A stretch of DNA of 11,355 nucleotides from Flavobacteriales bacterium UBA7325 (lineage in GTDB: Bacteria; Bacteroidota; Bacteroidia; Flavobacteriales_D; Crocinitomicaceae), in assembly GCA_002471375.1 (NCBI GenBank), contig DKPV01000050.1:28846-40200 (forward strand). The letters are read 5' to 3'. The position numbers and the translations under genes are program-made. Below the pieces are notes generated by a model. The model ran no database searches. It saw only the letters and a list, made by a program, of their open reading frames with translations, and was not told the DNA's origin. Shown in pieces: positions 6,604 to 11,355 of the stretch; positions within the stretch are counted from its first letter, which is position 1, and each line of letters begins with the position of its first letter.

Positions 6604-9282
6604 TTATCGGAGCACATTGATGTGGCCCGTGATCATTTTTTCTGGATTGTGTGGTTCACATGAGACGTATACTACTTTCCAAACATAGCCTCCATCTTGA
6701 ACCACGCGTCCATTAGGACCTATACCGTCCCACCCAACATTTACATCGTATGATTCCCAAATGATTTCACCCCATCGATCAAAGATTTCCATGTGCCATT
6801 CTTCCACATGTAGATAAACTATCGGTAAGAAGATATTGTTGAATTCATCACCGTCTGGCGTGAAAGTATTCGGAGCGAATACAGTAAACGGCTCGATAAA
6901 TAATTGAGAGGATGAAGTGTCTTTACATCCGAACTCATTAGTTACTATTTGATAGGGGTAGTGATTACCTGGTGTCACATAAGTGTGGTATGGCGACTGA
7001 GCTCCAGTACTATAAAGTGTTGTGTCATCGTACCAATAAAACCAGTCTGCGCCACCTATTGACTGATCAATGAATTGAATACTTGAGTTACAGATATCGG
7101 TATAATCTGGAGTAACTGTGAAGCTTGAAGTTGGCTTTGGTCTTACGTTTACAAGATCACCTTGGAGTAAAGTTAGGGTATCTACACATCCATTCAGGGT
7201 GCGAATACTTAAGGTTACAGGGTAGTTCCCAACATTCGGGTACAAATGAGTTGGGTTTTGATCAGTTGATGTCCCACCATCTCCAAAATCCCAGTTGTAA
7301 TAGATTGTCGTTTCTGCTGTAGATTGATCAATAAATTGCGCATTGAATGGTGCACATTGCAATCCAGGAGCAATAGTGAAATTGATTTCTGGTGGGTAGA
7401 AGAGGTAAATCTCTTGTGTGATGCTTTCTACACAATTCTCAAAGGTGCCCGTGAGTGTAATCGGGATTGCTCCAATCGTGTCAAAAACAACATTTGCAAC
7501 ATCAATATCCGTTGATGTTTGTATTGAAGCATTTGGCCCAAAATTCCAAGTGAAAATAGATCCGGGAGGTCCTCCCACGATTCCGTCAAAATTGAAATTA
7601 TTGCTAGTAACACAAAGCGAATCTTCAGAATTAAAGTCGACAACTAGTTGCTCATTTAATGTTATTGTTGCTGTAGTTTGGTCGGTACAACTTGGACTTG
7701 ACCCCGAAGTTAAAGTTATAGTATAAGTTCCGGGTGCGGGAAATGTGAAAGTCGGTTCAAAATCTGTGCTAACATCTGTGTTTGTCCCAGCCACACCGAA
7801 ATCCCAAGCGTATTCTGTAGAATTTTGAGAGACATTTCCGAAGTCGACCGTTAATCCACCGCATTCAAAATCTGCCGGAAGAATGATCCCCGCTATAGGT
7901 TCTGGGAATATATATACTGAATCAGTGTATTCAGCAACACAAAGATTATTCTCTACGCTCACGGTAACTGCATTAAATCCTGTAGTACTGAAATTCACTC
8001 CACTGATCGTTGTCCCTGTTGTCGTGGGGGCAGTCGCATTTGGTCCAAAATCCCAGGTATACGTCGATCCAGCAGGACCATTTGATTGAGCTACGAAATC
8101 GAAGCTATTACCAAAGATGCAAAGCGAATCGTTAGAGGTGAAATCAACTGCAATTTGGTTGTTCACAATAATATCCATATAGGCGGTATCCGTACATGGC
8201 CACCCAGGGTTAACCACAAGCATTACGGTGTACGAGCCATCAGTTGGGTAGGTGTAAGATGGAGCAAATGCAGCGCTTACGTCTGTATTAATTCCGGGTA
8301 CACCAAAGTCCCACTCATAATTTGTTCCTCCATAAGAGTTGTTTACAAAATCAACCGTCAAGCCTTGACAGTAGGATATAAACGAAGGTAGATCTTCTTG
8401 CAATGGAAGAATACTCTCGAGTTGCAGATTACAATTGAATACTCGAAATAAGAAATCTCGCGTGGTCGCATTAATAAGAACTCCGTTTCTGTATTCTTCA
8501 ACGCGTATTCCCACCACAAATAAACCAAGTAAATTTGGCGATGCCGTTAATAAACCCGTTACTGGATCAATGGCAATTGTAGCGCCAGGACCCAGTGGAT
8601 TGGCTGCGGTATAACCTCCAAGCCAATTGACAGGAAAATAGGGCGGTGGAGGGGAAGGATTCGGTGCAGGATTTACACCAGAAGCACCTGAATAAGGAGT
8701 TACCAATGAATAAACCAATTGATCTCCGTCTGGATCTGTCGCACTATGATCAAAAATTAAGTCATCATTGTTACAAAGTAATAACGGTGGATAATCGTTA
8801 AAGCGAGGACTACTATTGATTATAGCTCCCGTGTTGATACCAGGAACAACACAAGTTAGTGTGAAACCTGTATTATCTGGGTTATTGATATTCGTCACAT
8901 TAGGTCCACGACAGCACCGTTGGTATGTAACGGTATAGCCACCAACAGCTGGCGGAAGGTTCACATCAACGGTGTACAGAGCATTTTCCGTACAAATATT
9001 ATTAGGTGGTGAAACGCAAGGGTTATTGAATACAACTGGGACTGGGACGCTTCCAGGGAAACCGACATTTACATTTTGAACGAGTGCCCCGTTATTGTAA
9101 ATCGAGAGGCTCAATGGATTGTCAAATTGTGCTCCAGTAGAGTTACAATCCCTATATACTGAAATGTAGAAGCGGTACACATTATTACCCATATAGTCAT
9201 AGTAAATCTCTCCCCCGACGATATGGGAAGCATTACTAGTCAGTGAACTGGCGAGCATTAAGAGAGCTATTAAGTACTTCAT
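6604..9282 (-). CDS. PKD-repeat surface protein with gliding-motility-type C-terminal domain (T9SS type B cargo)
   Basis: This 892-residue secreted protein has a signal peptide (1-18, cut before SHIVGGEIYYDY). An N-terminal region of the SHIVGGEIYY type common in Bacteroidetes surface proteins carries paired cysteines (QRCCRGP at 121-127) and an ATDPDGDQLVYSL segment at 181-193. A proline-rich linker (about 204-217) follows. Six PKD-like domains with WDFG-type motifs occur at W324, W410, W493, W579, W664 and, degenerate, 747-752. The last about 90 residues (APNTFTPDGDEFNNIF, FDRWGEIIWES, WDG, GHINVLR) are the type B sorting domain, TIGR04131-like, directing export by the type IX secretion system and attachment at the cell surface. 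Adhesion is the likely role but is inferred. PKD domains 1-4 form two copies of a 169-residue unit. No strong promoter is seen; a near-match TAACTTTC lies at 9299-9306. Confidence 0.93.
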   Translation of the reverse strand: MKYLIALLMLASSLTSNASHIVGGEIYYDYMGNNVYRFYISVYRDCNSTGAQFDNPLSLSIYNNGALVQNVNVGFPGSVPVPVVFNNPCVSPPNNICTENALYTVDVNLPPAVGGYTVTYQRCCRGPNVTNINNPDNTGFTLTCVVPGINTGAIINSSPRFNDYPPLLLCNNDDLIFDHSATDPDGDQLVYSLVTPYSGASGVNPAPNPSPPPPYFPVNWLGGYTAANPLGPGATIAIDPVTGLLTASPNLLGLFVVGIRVEEYRNGVLINATTRDFLFRVFNCNLQLESILPLQEDLPSFISYCQGLTVDFVNNSYGGTNYEWDFGVPGINTDVSAAFAPSYTYPTDGSYTVMLVVNPGWPCTDTAYMDIIVNNQIAVDFTSNDSLCIFGNSFDFVAQSNGPAGSTYTWDFGPNATAPTTTGTTISGVNFSTTGFNAVTVSVENNLCVAEYTDSVYIFPEPIAGIILPADFECGGLTVDFGNVSQNSTEYAWDFGVAGTNTDVSTDFEPTFTFPAPGTYTITLTSGSSPSCTDQTTATITLNEQLVVDFNSEDSLCVTSNNFNFDGIVGGPPGSIFTWNFGPNASIQTSTDIDVANVVFDTIGAIPITLTGTFENCVESITQEIYLFYPPEINFTIAPGLQCAPFNAQFIDQSTAETTIYYNWDFGDGGTSTDQNPTHLYPNVGNYPVTLSIRTLNGCVDTLTLLQGDLVNVRPKPTSSFTVTPDYTDICNSSIQFIDQSIGGADWFYWYDDTTLYSTGAQSPYHTYVTPGNHYPYQIVTNEFGCKDTSSSQLFIEPFTVFAPNTFTPDGDEFNNIFLPIVYLHVEEWHMEIFDRWGEIIWESYDVNVGWDGIGPNGRVVQDGGYVWKVVYVSCEPHNPEKMITGHINVLR
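7363..7869 (-). repeat. Second copy of a 169-residue PKD-pair repeat
   Basis: This copy encodes residues 472-640 of the PKD protein. It repeats residues 303-471 without any insertion or deletion at the landmark positions: ECGGLTVDF, WDFGVAGTNTDVS at W493, SEDSLC, GPPGSIFTWNFGPN at W579 and C617 all sit exactly 169 residues after their partners. The copies have diverged in sequence, so the duplication is old. Confidence 0.8.
7870..8376 (-). repeat. First copy of a 169-residue PKD-pair repeat
   Basis: This copy encodes residues 303-471 of the PKD protein: two unlike PKD domains in tandem. The first carries YCQGLTVDF and WDFGVPGINTDVS (W324). The second carries SNDSLC and GPAGSTYTWDFGPN (W410). 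A further cysteine at C643 falls 169 residues after C474, so the following PKD domain appears to be a third, more diverged start of the same series. Confidence 0.8.
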
Positions 9283-9366
9283 GTGTTATTGTAGACGTGA
9301 AAGTTAAGCAAAAGTTGTTCCAAAGCGACAATTACTATTTGTAACGGTTGAAATCTAATTTTAGTG

Positions 9367-10173
9367 CTAGTCTAAATCAGGGAAAATAAAGAGGGGCGCG
9401 GTGTACTTGAAATTATGCTCTTGAATGAGTTTTTGACTTGAAATAATTCGATGAACCGAGCTAGAATTTAAGAACTTAGGGGCAACTAATCCATAATGTT
9501 TTGCAGCACTTCGGTAATATGATTCTCTTGATGGATGCATAGGATTTACAACATTGAATACGCCAGAAATTGTTGAGTCAGAGACCACTTTCCGGATGAC
9601 GCCTAGTACGTCTTTTTGATGGACAAAATTTATCGGGCCTTCCGGATTTGGCATGTTTTCTCGTCCTTTAAGTGAAGTTATTGGATGTCGTTTAGGTCCG
9701 ATTAATCCACCTAACCTCAGAATAACACTGCTTTTCCCGGAAGTTTCTATCGCCAATTCCCGCTGGTACGATAAGGTCTGCTTGTCCTTGTCTGAAAATG
9801 TGTAAGATTCGTAATATTCTCGTTCTCGCTTTGGATAGACACTAGTCGAACTTGTAAAGATTATACGCACTGAATTGTCAAATTGCTTCAAGATTTTTTT
9901 CATAAAATCATGATCTTCTTGAATTCCAGAAACTCCTTTATTTCGACTTATAGGAGGAAGCGCTATAATCAGAAGTTCCGTTGAATCTGTCACTTCTGAT
10001 GGCACGTCCATACTTCCGTAAGAATCAAGTAGGAATGGTTGGATTCCAAACGATGATATTTCCTCAAAAAAGGATTCATTTCTTGTTGACCCAAAAACAC
10101 TATGTCCAACTTCAGTCAGTTGCGCACCAAGTGGACGACCAAGCCATCCGCATCCAATTATTGTTATTATCAT
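9367..10173 (-). CDS. NAD(P)-binding Rossmann-fold protein, SDR/epimerase-like
   Basis: This 268-residue cytosolic protein belongs to the extended/atypical SDR group (COG0451-like, YeeZ-type). It opens with a dinucleotide-binding loop GCGWLG at residues 7-12 (GxGxxG), followed by IIFTSSTSVYP at 104-114, RLGGLIGPKRHP at 153-164, INFVHQKDVLG at 181-191 and FNVVNP at 206-211, all hallmark positions of the nucleotide-sugar epimerase fold. The catalytic YxxxK is not evident: the region after SVYP and the SYQRELAIE helix lacks the spaced lysine, as in several atypical SDRs, so enzymatic activity and substrate cannot be assigned. Start ATG 10173 is preceded by an AT-rich leader. The gene diverges from ctaA across 48 bases. 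The PKD gene on the same strand begins 84 bases beyond its stop, so cotranscription of the two is possible. Confidence 0.85.
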   Translation of the reverse strand: MIITIIGCGWLGRPLGAQLTEVGHSVFGSTRNESFFEEISSFGIQPFLLDSYGSMDVPSEVTDSTELLIIALPPISRNKGVSGIQEDHDFMKKILKQFDNSVRIIFTSSTSVYPKREREYYESYTFSDKDKQTLSYQRELAIETSGKSSVILRLGGLIGPKRHPITSLKGRENMPNPEGPINFVHQKDVLGVIRKVVSDSTISGVFNVVNPMHPSRESYYRSAAKHYGLVAPKFLNSSSVHRIISSQKLIQEHNFKYTAPLFIFPDLD

Positions 10174-10209
10174 TTTGAATATTATCTAGACATCTAAGTT
10201 ACGAATGAT

Positions 10210-10217
10210 TAACTTTG
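10210..10217 (+). promoter_or_regulatory. -7 promoter box (TAACTTTG) of ctaA, apparently leaderless
   Basis: TAACTTTG is an exact TAnnTTTG match, and the ATG of ctaA follows after four bases (tagc). Transcription should therefore begin at or beside the start codon. No TTG is found at the usual -33 distance. The nearest (10175-10177) is 32 bases upstream, so recognition may need help or the promoter may be weak. Confidence 0.6.
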
Positions 10218-10221
10218 TAGC

Positions 10222-11235
10222 ATGAATTTTTCAAGGTCATTCGTTCGTTTTAATTGGCTCGCTTTAGTTTTGATCTATCTGATCGTTGTGGCAGGAAGTT
10301 TTGTCCGAATCACAGGGAGCGGAATGGGTTGCCCAGATTGGCCGAAGTGCTTTGGTCAGTGGGTGCCGCCGACTGAGGCAAGTGAATTACCATCTGATTA
10401 CAAAGAAGTTTTTTCAGAGAAGCGCGAAAAGAAGATCCAGAAATTTTCTAAAATGTTGGATGCAATGGGTCTAACAGAAACGGCTGATGCGCTTCGGAAT
10501 GATCCTGAATTGACGAAGGAGGAGGATTTTAACGCTTCGAAAACATGGACTGAATACATCAACCGCTTATTGGGTTTTCTTGCAGGAAATGCAATGCTTG
10601 CAGCCTTCATTTGGATTTTACTCAAGTACAGAAAACGGAAGGTGGTATTACTTACTGGCTTCAATCTGGTACTCATGGTTATTCAGGCGTGGTTTGGATC
10701 AATTGTAGTAGCATCGAACTTGGTACCATGGACAATTACAGTTCATATGTTCTTAGCATTAGTGATCATAGGGCTACAACTATATTTAATTCGCATCATC
10801 AGTCCATCACAACGTGAACCCATCAACTTGACGAAATCGTCATTTTATCTTATTTGGGCGTGTTTTGGAATTGTGATTTATCAAATGTTTTTGGGTACTC
10901 AGGTCAGAGAAGCGATTGATGAGTTGACTAAGATTGGAGTCGGTCGAGAAGCATGGACCGATGAATTGGGAATGCAGTTTTATATACATAGAAGTTTTTC
11001 ATGGTTAGTATTGATTTTACTTTCCATCGTTGCGTACATTAATGAACGAGGAGCTAAGCATACAACATTGCGCGCTACCTATATCTTTTTAGCATTAGAG
11101 CTAATCTCTGGAGTTCTTCTTGCAAATGCTGATATGCCTGGTTTATTACAAACTAGTCACCTCATTTTTGCAACGATAATCTTCGGTATATTAACGATGG
11201 TTGTCATCCGTGGACGTAAGTCTATTCCGGCATAG
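10222..11235 (+). CDS. ctaA: Heme A synthase, COX15/CtaA family
   Basis: This 337-residue inner-membrane enzyme converts heme O to heme A for aa3-type cytochrome oxidases. Eight membrane helices are visible (about 11-28, 112-134, 140-163, 172-192, 207-226, 257-273, 285-302 and 311-329). The N-terminal signature is VRITGSGMGCPDWPKCFGQW at 28-47, with the external cysteine pair C37/C43. Candidate heme ligands are H175 (VHMF), H256 (YIHRSFSW) and H313 (TSHLIF). The position equivalent to the first ligand of the Bacillus enzyme (ExxH) reads E111-Y-I-N114, so that histidine is an asparagine. Residues 50-108 form a charged extracytoplasmic insert with a Lys/Glu-rich helix, which makes the protein somewhat longer than the Bacillus enzyme (about 306). 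No ctaB or oxidase gene is in the window; a tRNA follows. The start is supported by the promoter box just upstream. Confidence 0.95.
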   Translation: MNFSRSFVRFNWLALVLIYLIVVAGSFVRITGSGMGCPDWPKCFGQWVPPTEASELPSDYKEVFSEKREKKIQKFSKMLDAMGLTETADALRNDPELTKEEDFNASKTWTEYINRLLGFLAGNAMLAAFIWILLKYRKRKVVLLTGFNLVLMVIQAWFGSIVVASNLVPWTITVHMFLALVIIGLQLYLIRIISPSQREPINLTKSSFYLIWACFGIVIYQMFLGTQVREAIDELTKIGVGREAWTDELGMQFYIHRSFSWLVLILLSIVAYINERGAKHTTLRATYIFLALELISGVLLANADMPGLLQTSHLIFATIIFGILTMVVIRGRKSIPA

Positions 11236-11268
11236 ACAAGCTTATTTAAGCAAATTCTTTTATTTCAC

Positions 11269-11298
11269 TTGAAAATTTCTTTTCGAATGCTAACTTTG
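11269..11298 (+). promoter_or_regulatory. Promoter (TTG-N19-TAACTTTG) of the tRNA gene
   Basis: TTG at 11269-11271 and TAACTTTG at 11291-11298 are spaced by 19 bases, the same geometry as the promoter at 4174-4204. Transcription would start near 11303-11305, leaving roughly 30 bases of 5' leader to be removed by RNase P. Because a stable RNA gene uses it, this is a good local reference for the housekeeping promoter. Confidence 0.72.
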
Positions 11299-11334
11299 CA
11301 GCCTTGCGAGTGCAGAGAGATTCTGTTTTTTGCG

Positions 11335-11355
11335 GGTCCTATAGCTCAGTTGGTT
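11335..11355 (+). tRNA. tRNA gene, 5' part only (isotype not determinable)
   Basis: The window ends 21 bases into a tRNA. GGTCCTA (11335-11341) fits the 5' acceptor strand. TA gives positions 8-9, GCTC (11344-11347) the D-stem, and AGTTGGTT the D-loop with its conserved GG. The anticodon lies beyond the window, so the amino acid cannot be read. Confidence 0.88.

Noticed and set aside
7125..8391. Plus-strand open frames inside the PKD gene
   Set aside because: They are antisense shadows of a long, well-supported coding region and show no recognisable protein features.
9299..9331. Promoter for the PKD gene (TTG-N22-TAACTTTC on the minus strand)
   Set aside because: The box misses the final G of TAnnTTTG and the spacing is long. 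It is mentioned only as a near match.
11240..11265. Terminator after ctaA (GCTTATTTAAGC then a T-rich stretch)
   Set aside because: The stem is only 4-5 bp with almost no GC and the T tract is interrupted, too weak to call.

Overview
The window looks like chromosomal DNA from a Bacteroidetes bacterium, probably Flavobacteriales-like. The markers are a type B T9SS-sorted PKD adhesin, a DUF5686 outer-membrane protein, a Bacteroidetes-type heme A synthase, start codons without Shine-Dalgarno sequences, and several exact matches to the Bacteroidetes -7 promoter box TAnnTTTG. It reads as ordinary core and lineage-specific chromosome. I see no phage, IS element, CRISPR array or defence island, and no evidence for a new multigene system.

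Left part (1-2400): fumC (class II fumarase) on the minus strand faces away from a 51-residue membrane protein on the plus strand. The small gene is closed by a strong intrinsic terminator. Next comes an unrecognised secreted protein whose signal peptide is encoded upstream of the first canonical start codon.

Middle (2354-4100, minus strand): a radical SAM/SPASM protein, whose coding frame also continues past the first canonical start codon, lies directly downstream of a broken gene. That broken gene is a TPR/SpoIIE-type phosphatase remnant. It keeps its signal peptide and the C-terminal half of the phosphatase domain, but carries an internal deletion, two frameshifts and a stop codon.

Right part (4210-11355): a 796-residue DUF5686 protein converges, with a 3-base gap, on an 892-residue PKD-repeat T9SS cargo protein that contains an indel-free 169-residue tandem duplication. 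A small Rossmann-fold epimerase-like gene then diverges from ctaA (heme A synthase). The window ends 21 bases into a tRNA gene that has its own promoter.

The genes do not form one pathway. Fumarase (TCA cycle) and heme A synthase (aa3-type oxidase maturation) point to aerobic respiration. The DUF5686 and PKD proteins are envelope and surface functions. Points of most interest are the two neighbouring reading frames that lack a canonical start, apparent leaderless promoters at 4197-4210 and 10210-10222, the decayed phosphatase, and the Asn in place of a heme-ligand His in CtaA.
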